Assembly: GCA_009801015.1 (NCBI GenBank)
Contig: VHZZ01000678.1
Location: 28,220-48,634 of the forward strand
DNA: 20,415 bases
Direction of reading: 5' to 3'
From: Silene noctiflora
Taxonomy: Eukaryota > Streptophyta > Magnoliopsida > Caryophyllales > Caryophyllaceae
Of the stretch, positions 7,813 to 18,100 are shown one piece after another. Position 1 is the first letter of the stretch, and each line of letters begins with the position of its first letter. Below the pieces are notes generated by a model. The model was given only the letters and a program-made list of their open reading frames with translations. It had not been told where the DNA came from and ran no database searches. A program made the translations under genes and the position numbers.

Positions 7813-10800
7813 TCAAGGACCGATCCTTGCAGCAATGGAGCGAGTACGACGTCTGCTCTGACGAATTTCAGCAATCTTAATCATCCAGAAAAAGATAAGT
7901 CGGAAAATCACAATCATGGTTAACAAGACAACAAGATCAACCCACTTGGAGTAATTAACCTGAACCTGTAAAATATCCCTTAAAATCTCTTCACTGGTAA
8001 ATACCCGATTTACCCCTGTTTGATTATTTCCAGTAAAACTTAGTCCATCAAATTCACTTTTTAACAGTCCTTCATAGATGTACGCACCGTACATAATATA
8101 ATACATGGGGTATTTCCAAAGAATTCGCGGTAGATCACTCGGGAGCCTTAAAAAACCCGAAGTTAGAAAGACAAGGCCTTGTATTCCTGCACCGGTTGTG
8201 ATGCCCATTAAGTAATTGGGGACGATACTTGCAATCGCCATCATTAAGCTCTCGACAAGCGACATGCCACTGTATAACATTATTATGAAGTAGAGGAACT
8301 TGTCGAACCCTTTTTGTAGACCGGATATGTAATAGGCGAGCGAACCAGGAATAACTGAGATGATCATCAAGAAAGGGATGGATGATATTGTGTTGCTCAT
8401 TACAAATGCACTTACTCCATAGTGTCCGTTTAGTCTTTCTCGTCGAAAAATCTGAGTTTTCAATTGAAGAAAACAATCAGGCCTAATTAATTAATCGGCT
8501 GCCTAAACCAAAAGTTTAAACTGATAATTGAGGCTCGATCATTCATCTAATACGAAACCAAAGTTAAAAACATAACATACTTTCATATCCTCGACAAAAG
8601 AGGGGAACCCGCCGATTGACATGAACGTTAAGAATGCGCTAACGAAGCCAAATAGTAATGCCCGGGCCTGTCCATAATCAAGTAGTACAACAAATTATTT
8701 TTCCGATTTTCCTACGAACCATATGTATACATACAATTGTATTTTTGAATTAGAGATCGAAAGTAATCACCTGAATTGAAGAATACGAGTTACCAAGGTT
8801 ATGGTAAATCGTCCCAATGCAGGTACAGACTACAATGTACATGACAAGGCGAAGCTTGTAATAACCTTGATCGCGATACATGTTCACAATTGACCTTTTA
8901 GTGAGCACAATGCACTGAGATACGAAGTTTGCTTGGCTTCTTCTATGTAGTTCTGCTCCTTCCTATTGTAAAGGAAGATAAATACGATCTAATTATCGAC
9001 TACAAATCTCATTCATTATAATCGTTTTACCATTAAAATGTCATTGTACAATGATCTTATCGGAAACAGGATGGTCAGCTGGTTAAGTTGTCCGACCAAG
9101 TAGGTAAGAAGCCTACCTTAATAGCGGAATAGGTGTGATGATCAACCTGCCGCTTTCTAAATTTCAATATAGTAAAAAGAGCAAAACGGTCGCTTTTTTA
9201 TTTCTTGTTCGACTTTGGACACTTAATTAAGTATGCAAATTTGGAGTTTCTTACATTCTCACGCATTGAGCATACTTGCATTTGAACATTCAAGTACTCT
9301 TCCGATGATTTGTACGAATCACACAAAATGTTTATTGAATTTTCGGTTCTCTTTATCCCTTCCTCTTCCTGTTCCAGAGCAATTCCAAAAATACAAAAGT
9401 GGTGTTAGATTTCCTCATTTTAAAACAAATAATTATAATTATTAGTGAAATTAATTGGTCACTTACGGACTCAAAATCATTATTGATGGTTCGAAGGTAG
9501 TGATCAGACGGGTTTCTCATACTTGGGCACGGGAAGCCATTCGTAGTGAAAAACTGCCAAGTACAAGTAGGTTAGTTCAAATAAAACGGTTTTACAAAAG
9601 ATCAGCTCGGTGAATTACAAGCAAAAAGAAGAGAGTACCGAATTGGCTGCAGAGGTATGACCAAAATAGACAAGCTTGCCATAAGAAAGAAGGCAAAGGT
9701 TATGAAATAACTCGAAAACATCACTGCTNGGTTGATGAATAGAAGCAACAACGGTGGTATGTTCATGTCGAGCGAGGTTGATAATATTGCTCATGACATG
9801 GTACGATGCAGCACTGTCGAGTCCACTTGTAGGCTCATCCAAGAACAGTAGTCGAGGCCGGGTTAGAATCTCCATGCAAATGCTAACTCTACGCCTTTGC
9901 CCACCGCTAATTCCGGATGTGGTCCGGCCTCCAATCATAGTATCAATTGCGTTTTCGAGACCCATCATCTTTATGGCATTATCGGCTCTTTCCAACTTCT
10001 CTGTTTTCGGCATTGTTTCTGGGAGTTGGAGTAGAGCCGAGTAATATACCGCTTCTCTTACGGTTAGTGTTGTCATCAAGACGTCATCTTGTGTCACGTA
10101 CGCCTATTTCAAATCACAAATTCTTGTTTAATACGAAAATATCCAAATAGGTACCAGTTGGTACCACGGAGTGTATGATAAGGATAATTGTCTAGGTATA
10201 ACGTATTTACTAACCGATGTTCCGAATGCAAGAACTTGATTTCGACCATTGATCAAAATCTCTCCACTTTGCGTCATATTTGAAAGCATCCGCCCTGTTT
10301 GAATTGAATATATAAGCAATATAAATTCAAATAATCATTTATAGAAAATGTACAAATTATACTCCTCTAGTAAAAACAAATATTCAAATTTTAGACCGGC
10401 TTTTGGTGATTGATTTAAAGAAAATAGTCGACGAATACATAATTTTGGTGAAAATTTTCGTTCAATTCAGTTTCATACGTTTGATTAAATTCCCTATCTA
10501 CTAAAAGAATAGGTGAACTAACAAATTTTCCCTTTAAAAAACATTTTTTAAATAAGGAAGTTATTGATAATTTAATTTTATTTACTAATAAAAATAAATT
10601 ATTAATTAAAAAATGTATTTCATAATATAATTCTTTTCATTAAAATTAATTCTTTCCTCAAATTCTATAATTTTTACTAAATACTAAACTATAGTAATTT
10701 TATTAAAAGTATAAATAATATAAACTAAAAACTATTAAATCTTTTATTAATAATGCTATTATTTGAGAATGACTTTACTCATGCTATTCATGCTATGTAT

Positions 10801-11534
10801 AAACAAAACTATAAATCATTTTGATTACTTTTATAATAAAAAAAATTGAAAGAATTTAAAAATTGGAATCACTAGCTTTGTGGTATAAGAATACTTTTTT
10901 TAAAAAAAAAACAATAAATTTTTTTTTTACTCGAAACAAAATGCAATAACGAGAAAAATGAACAATAATTAATGAGATACCACTATTATTTTACTGTTCA
11001 ATTTACTCAATTTTCTTGGTTACGGTTCAATTTTTTTTTTCTCATATCAAAATATAATAACATGAAATATGAAAAATTAATGAAGTGTTAATTTAACATA
11101 TGATTAAGTAATACAAAAATAAAAACTTTACAAATACCGCGCATTCATTGCGTGGGATCATCTAAACTAGTTATTTTTCAACTATATTGAACAAACGTGT
11201 TAAAATAAAATGAACAGAGGGAGTATAACTTATAATGCGAGTTATGAAATAGTTGTAGTAGAAATGAGATAAGGAAGCGACCTGCTAAGGCATCCAAGAG
11301 AGTGGACTTGCCGCTACCAGAAGGACCCATGATAGCCAACACCTTCCCGGGTTCGGCGTAACCAGTTACCCCTTCCAAAATCGTCGACCGCCTTGATTTA
11401 TCAGCGGTATGAGCATGACCCGCCGTCACACATAGGTCACTCCATGTCAAGAATGCGCCCTCAAAATGAGCTCCTAAATTATTGTTATCATTTTGGTGTG
11501 AAGGCTCATTTATTTGTATCTCCACATTATCCAT
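7813..11534 (-). CDS. ABCG: ABCG half-size transporter (ABCG-a), complete, 8 exons
   Basis: I rebuilt eight exons: 11534-11282, 10294-10215, 10103-9639, 9553-9467, 9368-9255, 8962-8771, 8667-8581 and 8451-7813. All introns are GT-AG and the frame is open, giving 638 residues. The nucleotide-binding domain is N-terminal, the 'reverse' order of white/brown-complex proteins. It has Walker A GPSGSGKS (70-77), Q-loop Gln116, signature SGGQR (177-181), Walker B LLFLDE (196-201), D-loop SGLD and switch His234. Membrane segments start near 371 ([14 protein letters not shown]), 400 and 442, with more to the last at about 597-616. Motifs such as [24 protein letters not shown] and SGFLRLP are typical of the plant ABCG1/ABCG11-like group. 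The sequon NQT (569) lies in the last extracellular loop. The 'n' at 9729 is the third base of CCN, so residue 236 is Pro in any case. Half-transporters work as dimers, usually at the plasma membrane; a wax, cutin or suberin lipid substrate is inferred from family and KCS neighbours. Confidence 0.92.
10490..11170 (+). mobile_element. Non-autonomous Helitron in intron 1 of ABCG-a
   Basis: The 3' end has a hairpin (CCGCGCA at 11138-11144 with TGCGTGG at 11149-11155, one G:T mismatch). It is followed by GATCATCTAAA and CTAG (11167-11170), then a host T. The 5' end matches the plant Helitron start pattern: TCCCTATCTACTAAAAGAAT at 10491. About 680 bp of very AT-rich sequence lies between, with no open frame. 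Without it intron 1 (10295-11281) would be about 300 bp, similar to the other introns. The adjoining 11214-11225 (ACAGAGGGAGTA) looks like a lone Stowaway terminus. The exact 5' base is uncertain by 1-2 nt. Confidence 0.65.
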
Positions 11535-11590
11535 TTTAATTTTGTATTTGTTAGATTATTTTTGATACTACATTACTATACAAATTATTC

Positions 11591-11600
11591 GTATATATAG
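11591..11600 (-). promoter_or_regulatory. TATA box of ABCG-a
   Basis: On the minus strand CTATATATAC lies about 57 bp upstream of the ABCG-a ATG, in a plausible position for a start site near 11565 and a 5' UTR of roughly 30 nt. The region between has no in-frame upstream ATG extending the protein. It also supports the chosen start codon. Confidence 0.5.
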
Positions 11601-11872
11601 GAAGAATACATTGAGCATGAATGACGTGAAAATTATTTAAATCACTTTGTGATTATTATTCTTTTTTTTTGGGTTCAGACGCGCGAACTATGTTGCGAGT
11701 AAGAATCGAACATCAAACTTCATAGTTGGGTTAAGAAAGCTCTTATCACTTGAGTTAGATAAATATTATCCTACCTCCAGTTTACAATAGCATCGTACAA
11801 TTAACCTATATCTAACTAATGTTAGAGCCTGTATGTATTTTTCCTGAGCTTTTCTAAATTTTTTTGTAAGTC

Positions 11873-12405
11873 TAGAGCTGAGAAAGTTTATGTCCGAACT
11901 GGAAAAATGAACCGAACCGAATCATTTGGTCAGGACCGAATCCGGACCGCATTCATTGAGGTCCGGTTCTCGTTCCGCGTTTTTTGAAATTTTGCTTTTC
12001 GGTCTGCCCTGGTTCAAGACCGGTTAACTTCGGTCCGGAACAAATGGACCGTAAATTTAGGTATATTGGAGTATTAATTTTCACAACTTTCCTAAAGTAA
12101 TCAAATACTTTATCTTCAAAATAATATTATAAAAACTTTATTGGTGATTATTTAGGCTAACGATATTTTTATCGACTAGTTCATTTGATTTAATGAAATC
12201 AAATTTTAATTGTCATATACTTAAAAATGAAAAATCATAAAATTTGGTCAATTTCGGTTCAGGACCGGATCGGACCGAAAATATGGGTTCGGTCCAGTCC
12301 AAAGCCGAACTTTTTACGTCCGGTTTTCGGTCCACCAAATTATTTCCTTTGGACTTTTGGTCATATCCAGTTCGGTCCGCGTTTATGGGCCGATACTCAG
12401 CCCTA
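11873..12405. mobile_element. Non-autonomous hAT-like element with GGACCG/CGGTCC subterminal repeats
   Basis: The left end TAGAGCTGAG and the inverted right end TAGGGCTGAG form short terminal inverted repeats. About ten copies of GGACCG or CGGTCC are clustered in two arms (11890-12055 and 12245-12385) around an AT-rich core. Clustered short subterminal motifs are typical transposase-binding regions of hAT elements. No transposase frame and no convincing 8-bp target duplication are visible. Confidence 0.5.
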
Positions 12406-12700
12406 CTTTAAACTAGATAAGTTCATCAACTTTTACAATAAAGTTCATAATTCTTAAGACAAAACTCTTTAACTTTATTATAAATTTGAATTCTAAATCA
12501 CCGGTTGTAGTGCAGTAGTCCGTAAATTGCTTGAGCTAACTCTTATTCTTTCTTTGTAATTATTCTACATATCTTGCTAATTATCTTCTTGTCGTTGGGT
12601 CACATCACCCACTTTGGGGAAGATAATCATGGTTAGTAATTTAAGTAGCTCATGGTCTGCATTTGTAGCCCTTAATATTGGATTTTTATAAGAATTTATA

Positions 12701-12733
<33 letters not shown>
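12701..12733. repeat. (TAT/ATT)11 microsatellite
   Basis: An uninterrupted trinucleotide run of about eleven units lies in AT-rich intergenic DNA. It is a likely polymorphic marker with no coding context. Confidence 0.95.
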
Positions 12734-12734
<1 letters not shown>

Positions 12735-13111
12735 GTTGCTATATATTATTGAGGTGTGTATATATTATTGTTGTTATAATTGTTAAGTCACCAATTTCTA
12801 CTAATTAATTGTTTGATATATCTCGTTGTACAAGGTTTATTTCAGAATATGATTCATATTTTGCGTAAGAGAATGTCTCATAATATAAGAAATGTTGCCA
12901 ATGTGCACACTCCAATAAGATACTCCATATAAGGTATTATAAATTTATAATGATACGATATTAATACGCAATGTGTACACTCCAAATAATGCACACTCAA
13001 AATTAGTCTCCCTGTCACATGCAATATCCGTCACATATAAGGTATTAGAAAAAAAAGGGATTTCCCCATGCAAATACATGCGTGCTTAGTAAGGTCACTT
13101 CCTTACTCTTC

Positions 13112-13455
13112 TTATAATGATAACAAAATTGTATAGACATGGTCACGTATGAGTATGTGTTATAATGTTACCAGTTTAGTTAGAAATATAACCATGTTGA
13201 CGAGTCTTAAAATGGAAACATATATGAACTCAGATAGTCACAATATAATGAAAAGAAGGTGATTTGTGTAAAAATGATAACATCTTAGTCTGAAATGTAA
13301 CCATAATAACAATCATTTCTTTCGTAAATGAAAGACTTTTATAATGATAACAAAATTGCATAAATATGGTCGCATATGAGTATGTGTTATAATATTACCA
13401 GCTTAGTTGAAAATGTAACCATGTTGAAGAGTTTTAGAATAAGAAAATATATGAA
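13112..13455. repeat. Two-unit repeat with 227-bp period
   Basis: The block starting TTATAATGATAACAAAATT at 13112 recurs at 13339. The similarity (GAGTATGTGTTATAAT, TTACCAG-TTAGTT, GTAACCATGTTGA, ATATATGAACTCA) runs for about 115 bp. A weaker partial copy (GATAACATCTTAGTCTGAAA) lies midway at about 13277, which suggests half-units of roughly 110 bp. There is no coding potential. Confidence 0.7.
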
Positions 13456-14221
13456 CTCACGTCAAAATAAAGTGATGAGATTGCTCAACTAAAAAAATTG
13501 ATGTTTTGGTGTTGTTTCTAATGCAAATTAGCATTTAATGCTCTTGTCCCTACACATTTGAATAATATTATATGGTACTTCTTACAAACTCTATAAACAG
13601 TAAACAAACACGTATACAAAATGACTCATTTGTATCCACATTAACATAATATGGTATGTATCCGCTCCGTCTCGCCCTTATGACGGATAATGCATGTCAC
13701 AAATGAGAATTTGTGCTCAAATTTTATGTGCGACATTTTTTTTCCTATCGTTGATTAGAAATATTCCCTACCAATAGTTAGAACAATCTTATTTGGGATA
13801 CCGAAAGGCAACTTAGTAGGTGGATCGTAGAGCCATTTTTTCTGTTTTTTTCTGTGCAAGTAAAGACTTGAACATCTAATCAATTATTTAAGAGATAAGA
13901 GTCGTGTTACTCACACCAACCATCTTTAATTCAAAATTACATGACAACGTGATTATCACCCAAATGTTTTCTTCGACGATGTCATAACCTCATAAGCCAA
14001 GAAAATATATTGAAAGCAATACAATCTTGATTATCCCCTCACTTAAATGGTTTCATCGACGATTGTATTTATCCTCATCTCGGCTATTCTTATCAAACGA
14101 ACCCCTTTCGAATATTTTCAAGACGAGATTCGTACTAATTATTCAACTGTACTATATTTTGATCTTAAAAATCGTATATCCAATACAATTTAAAAACCAT
14201 ATCAAGTACACGATTATACTC

Positions 14222-15375
14222 TGTAACACCTTCATTTACTCAGGAGCCTTTAGCAAGACCTTCCTAAGTAAATAAGAAAATTACCATCTGAGTTGTTCGA
14301 GATAATTCATATCAAATAAACAATAAAAGAACAGTTTAACAACTTTATTAACTCAATCATAAAATACCGAATACAATACAAAATCCAAATCCAAATCCAA
14401 AAGTCTACAGCGGAAATAATGAATTATCCAATCTAACTGCATGTCATGAATAACTAAACGAAACTCGAAGGTGACACGCGTCCTCCAACATCCCCAATCG
14501 CAATCCACAGCAACCATATGATCACATGTCAAGACTCACTACTCACCATTTGCCGATAATGTCAAATGGATCACCGCAAACAAGTTAAAGAATGCAACAG
14601 AAGAACACACACACACAAGTCAGTTACCAGTTGCATAATCATAAGCATAGAACGATACAGCCATATATAATAATACAAACAACTTCAACACTATCCTCCA
14701 TCTCCACAACTTTATAGTAACCTGTGTCTGAACCGCATCGCAGAACACCAATGGCTCTCACCGCAAAGAGTAAGCCCCGGTCCTCATTGCAACGAGTAAC
14801 CAACCCTTGCCGATGTCCAACAGCAGTACTGAACATCAAAATTCCCACTCAACACGGCGAGTGTATCCAGATCCTTAATGTGCGCATCCTCCAGGTGACG
14901 AGAGTCATAAGCAACGATACCGAGGGGTGAAGTCAATCGCCCGACATTTCTTCACAATCACCACCACTACCACCACCATAATCGCAATAACCACAATCAT
15001 AAAATAATACTCATCTAAATCATATAAACATATACCACATCAAACTCATAATCAACCATATAACTGAACTGAGTAGGGAAACACAACTTATTAGCAAATC
15101 CGCGCACCATAATAGAGAAATTCCAAGAATCAAGAAACCAACCAATCCAAATCAACTCTCAATAAATCCATCACTTACAAGTAATAAATGCATATACCAT
15201 TACTAACTATTCTAATTAGCCAACATAAAATCCCTAATTATAGAATCCTTAAGTAATAAACTTAGAGATCGGAAATATTTGCCCGCGCCATTCTTAAAGT
15301 CTTTTGCTAAGCTTATCACCGTGAATATCGATAATAACTTTCGTCGCCCTCCTTACAACAATTGGCAACCCCAAA
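14222..15375 (+). mobile_element. LTR of a Gypsy-like retrotransposon (solo or truncated)
   Basis: 14222 begins TGTAACACCTTCATTTACTC, then GGAGCCTTTAGCAAGACCTT. This matches the TGTAACACC…TTAGCAAGACC-type LTR starts I associate with chromovirus/Tekay-like elements. The next kilobase is C/A-rich and non-coding, with blocks such as AGTAAGCCCCGGTCCTC and TGCCGATGTCCAACAG that read like LTR sequence. No gag or pol was found, and the right end is not defined. The boundary given is where composition changes. Confidence 0.4.
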
Positions 15376-15745
15376 TATCGAACTAAACTTAACTAATGAA
15401 TTAAACTTTATTAAGTTAAATTAACTAGATTAAACTTAACTTAATTAAATGTAACTTAACCAAACTTGTCAAAACTCAGAATAATTCTACACGTGGCACG
15501 GTGCACTATGTCAACGTACAACTGAACTAATGAAAATGTTATCATTTTTATTTCGTCTAGATTATGTTGATGTGGTACACTAGGTGACCGGGTGTACTAA
15601 GAGACTTTCTATAACTCAACTTGAATAACTTAATTTAATTCATTTAAATTAATATTTAATTAACTTAGCTTAATTAACTTGACTTAACTTATAATCATAC
15701 TTAATTAAACATAACTAAACTTAACTTTATTAAATTTAACTCAAG
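15376..15745. repeat. AT-rich tract of repeated TTAACTTAA-type motifs
   Basis: 15376-15475 and 15600-15745 consist of irregular repeats of ACTTAACTTAATTAA on both strands. They are separated by a more complex segment (about 15476-15600) that includes ACACGTGGCACGG. Such tracts can form foldback structures. The tract ends 85 bp from the KCS-b stop codon and could lie in or near its 3' flank. Confidence 0.55.
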
Positions 15746-15830
15746 TGGCGGATTACAAACGATTAACTAGACTAGAAGTAATTTTTATTTCCCCAGTAAA
15801 AGTGAACTAGACTAGTATATTAATGTTAGA

Positions 15831-17264
15831 TTACATAGGAACATCAACGGGAAAAGAATGAATTTCATCCATCCACGGATTTTCCTCTTGGGCAGGATTC
15901 ACATTCCTTAAAGCTCTCCAAACAGCACTATTACACTTGAAACCCGACCCGAATGCAATCTGCCATATCCGATCACCCTTCTTAACCCTCCCTTTTGCTT
16001 CAGTATACGCAAGCTCATACCATATCGAAGTGCTCGATGTGTTCCCAAATCGATACAATGTCATCCTCGAAGGCTCCATATCCCAATCTGTGAGCCCTAA
16101 ATTCTTCTCAACCCCGTCTAAAACCGCTTTGCCACCAGCATGAACACAAAAATGCTCAAATGCTAATTTAAAATTTGGAGGATATGACTTTATGTTGGAC
16201 GTTTTGAATACTTTTTTCGCCACCAATGTTCCGAAAAACATCAATTTTTCCGACAAAGGCAGCACCAATGGGCCTAGAGCGGTCATATTCGCTTTCAGAG
16301 CATTCCCAGCTACACCAATCAACCCCTTCGACAAAGATACTCCCACTTTTCCTTGGGAATCATGCCTCACTGTGACACAATCAAAGGCCTCGTCGTTCGC
16401 CCCTTGATGGGTCCTAACCGTGTGAGCTAACCTGTACTTGGCCCACCTTTTATCGGACCTCTTGTTCGAAAGCAGGATCGCAGCTGCACCAATTCGGAAC
16501 ACACAATTGGAAACCAACATAGACCTATCGTTCCCAAAGTACCAGTTGGTCGACCCTGCCTCAACACTAACCACCAATGCATACGAGTTCTTATTGACTC
16601 GTAAAAGGTCCTTTGCAAGATCGATTGATATTACTCCCGCACTACAACCCATTCCACTAAGATTGTAACTCATAATATTGGTTCGTAGCTTGTACTTGTT
16701 CACAATATGGGACGACAAAGACGGAGTTGAGCTAACAAGCCCACAATTAAGAACCAAAATTCCGATGTCTGTTGGGTTGATATCGATTTTAGCAAAAAGG
16801 CCATCGACAGCCCCATACATAAGAACCTCGGTTTCTTTTCTTGCCTCGGTAAAAGAAGGTTTACAAGGAATGCGTAAGATTGACTCAGGTATGTATGTTT
16901 CGTCACCAAGTCCTGATCGATCTAAAACATTTTTTTGGAACTCGAGGCTCTCGTCTGTCAACGTGCCCCATGCTTGAGATAATTCCATTAGAGTTTGCTT
17001 CGAACATTTGGAGGTGTTTTCGGGTTTGTAACACGAAAAGTCTAGTAGATAAACAGGGTAAGGCAGAGTTTGGAAATAGAGGATGATTGCTAACAAAAGA
17101 AGGATGATTAAGCTAGTGATCACCCATTTCGAGGCGAATCGAAGATGCTGGAAATGAACATAGAAATTATTCATTAAGATGGCAATGATAATAATTACGA
17201 AGAAATATGTAGTTGATGATTTTATTTTGGACATTGTCGATTTTATAGGATGTTGATCAGCCAT
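15831..17264 (-). CDS. KCS: 3-ketoacyl-CoA synthase (KCS-b), intact
   Basis: A single-exon CDS of 477 residues is read from the ATG at 17262-17264. That ATG is in the same aacaATGGct context as KCS-a. The frame stays open upstream to 17303, but that part would be near the predicted TATA box. The enzyme condenses malonyl-CoA with acyl-CoA in the ER for very-long-chain fatty acid elongation. Two N-terminal membrane segments lie at about 20-38 and 47-65. Catalytic Cys207 (NLSGMGCSAG), His371 and His375 (FEHFCVHAGG) and Asn408 (RFGNTSS) are all present. Unlike KCS-a it keeps His286 in VRTH; like KCS-a it has Tyr404 before RFGN. From Cys onward it aligns to KCS-a without gaps, about 85% identical near the active site. 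The extra residues are N-terminal. It lies about 1.1 kb downstream of ABCG-b, with both transcribed the same way. A function in surface-lipid elongation is inferred. Confidence 0.93.
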   Translation of the reverse strand: MADQHPIKSTMSKIKSSTTYFFVIIIIAILMNNFYVHFQHLRFASKWVITSLIILLLLAIILYFQTLPYPVYLLDFSCYKPENTSKCSKQTLMELSQAWGTLTDESLEFQKNVLDRSGLGDETYIPESILRIPCKPSFTEARKETEVLMYGAVDGLFAKIDINPTDIGILVLNCGLVSSTPSLSSHIVNKYKLRTNIMSYNLSGMGCSAGVISIDLAKDLLRVNKNSYALVVSVEAGSTNWYFGNDRSMLVSNCVFRIGAAAILLSNKRSDKRWAKYRLAHTVRTHQGANDEAFDCVTVRHDSQGKVGVSLSKGLIGVAGNALKANMTALGPLVLPLSEKLMFFGTLVAKKVFKTSNIKSYPPNFKLAFEHFCVHAGGKAVLDGVEKNLGLTDWDMEPSRMTLYRFGNTSSTSIWYELAYTEAKGRVKKGDRIWQIAFGSGFKCNSAVWRALRNVNPAQEENPWMDEIHSFPVDVPM

Positions 17265-17320
17265 TGTTTGTAGGAATTGTAACTTGACCAAATCTGTACT
17301 CAAACGAGAATGTTAATGTG

Positions 17321-17328
17321 TATTTATA
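17321..17328 (-). promoter_or_regulatory. TATA box of KCS-b
   Basis: TATAAATA on the minus strand lies 57 bp upstream of the chosen ATG, placing a start site near 17295. An acceptor-like GAGTACAG|ATTTGG at 17302-17295 matches the leader-intron acceptor of KCS-a. So the alternative is that this segment is intronic and the true promoter lies further upstream. Confidence 0.45.
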
Positions 17329-17350
17329 GGTTTATACTCATAAGAGTAAG

Positions 17351-17823
17351 CCCGACCCGACCCGACCCAACCCGTCTCGATAGAACTGAAAAATGTTGCA
17401 AACTGAAACCGACTAGCCTCGACCCGAGGACGACTTGATGAGCAATGACCTGAACTTGAACCCGACTTGCTGAGCCGATATGAACCTTACCCGATATTGA
17501 CCCGAGTAAATTGATGACTCGACAATTATTATTAAACTTAATATTGATTGAAATGAATTTGATTTAGTGTTTAGTTTCATATGTTTGACATAATAAAAAG
17601 TAAGTTAACCAAATAATGGTAGAAAACTAAACTAAATGGTCACAAATTAAAGTAATGCGATAAAGAAACGGGACCCGATAATGACCTGCCCGCCCAATAC
17701 AACATTTGACGCAAAGTGACCCTACTCGATAACGAGCTGACCTGAACTCGACTCGATCCGAAAGGATAGGATGACCCGATATGACCTGACTTGACTTGCC
17801 CCAAACCCGACCCGACTTACCGG
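17351..17823. repeat. GACCCGA-rich degenerate repeat in two blocks, upstream of KCS-b
   Basis: Block 1 (17351-17523) opens with CCCGACCCGACCCGACCC. Block 2 (17671-17823) ends with AACCCGACCCGACTTACC. Both are built of degenerate units like GACCCGATATGACCTGACTT, all on the same strand. An AT-rich core lies between them. This resembles a transposon with subterminal repeats, but no inverted ends are seen. It starts 23 bp beyond the KCS-b TATA box and has no counterpart upstream of KCS-a. Confidence 0.65.
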
Positions 17824-18100
17824 ATTGCCAACTCAATTTATACATCATATTATCATAATTCAAATAAACCATTAAACTCAGTCCTATATGCGTTTGTCCT
17901 ATATTGTGTTTTAAGAAACGGATTGCGTATTCAAATTTAATTATAGTTTTCCCTTGGCTCATTTCCCACAAGGAATAAAAACTTAATAGTATATTCGACC
18001 AACAAAATAATTGAAAGAAAGCGTGAATTGCACTTACATTTAGAATTTTGAAAAAATCATTACTTCATAAGAATGTTAATTAACGTCTAATTATATTATA

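Larger units (their letters stand above)
11535..15830. other. Intergenic region between ABCG-a and KCS-b
   Basis: It holds the ABCG-a promoter at the left and no other gene. Repeats annotated separately are the hAT-like element at 11873-12405, the ATT microsatellite at 12701-12733, the 227-bp-period repeat at 13112-13455, the LTR at 14222 onward and the TTAACTTAA tract at 15376-15745. Nothing recognisable is seen in 12406-12700, 12735-13110 or 13460-14220, apart from a lone MITE-like edge near 13680-13715. Short open frames at 12227-12457, 14027-14275 and 14639-14930 fall in transposon or AT-rich sequence and show no protein-family similarity. Confidence 0.55.

Noticed and set aside
8135..8476. 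113-codon minus-strand frame
   Set aside because: It is an alternate frame of ABCG-a exon 8; the other frame encodes the transmembrane domain and is conserved in ABCG-b.
8495..8565. Relic of the 71-bp LTR in ABCG-a intron 7 (AACCAAAAGTTTAAACTGAT)
   Set aside because: The similarity is short and imperfect. Part of it (CTCGATCATTCATCTAATAC) is shared with the same intron of ABCG-b, so it may simply be intron sequence.
9754..10044. 96-codon plus-strand frame
   Set aside because: It is antisense shadow of ABCG-a exon 3, which carries the signature and Walker B motifs.
12120..12175. Third Helitron end at ACTAGT (12169) after a short ATAA/CGATA hairpin
   Set aside because: The stem is only five AT-rich pairs, abuts ACTAG without the usual spacer, and lies in the AT core of the hAT-like element.
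17627..17971. 114-codon minus-strand frame between ABCG-b and KCS-b
   Set aside because: It reads through the GACCCGA repeat and AT-rich flank; the amino-acid sequence reflects the repeat, with no domain.
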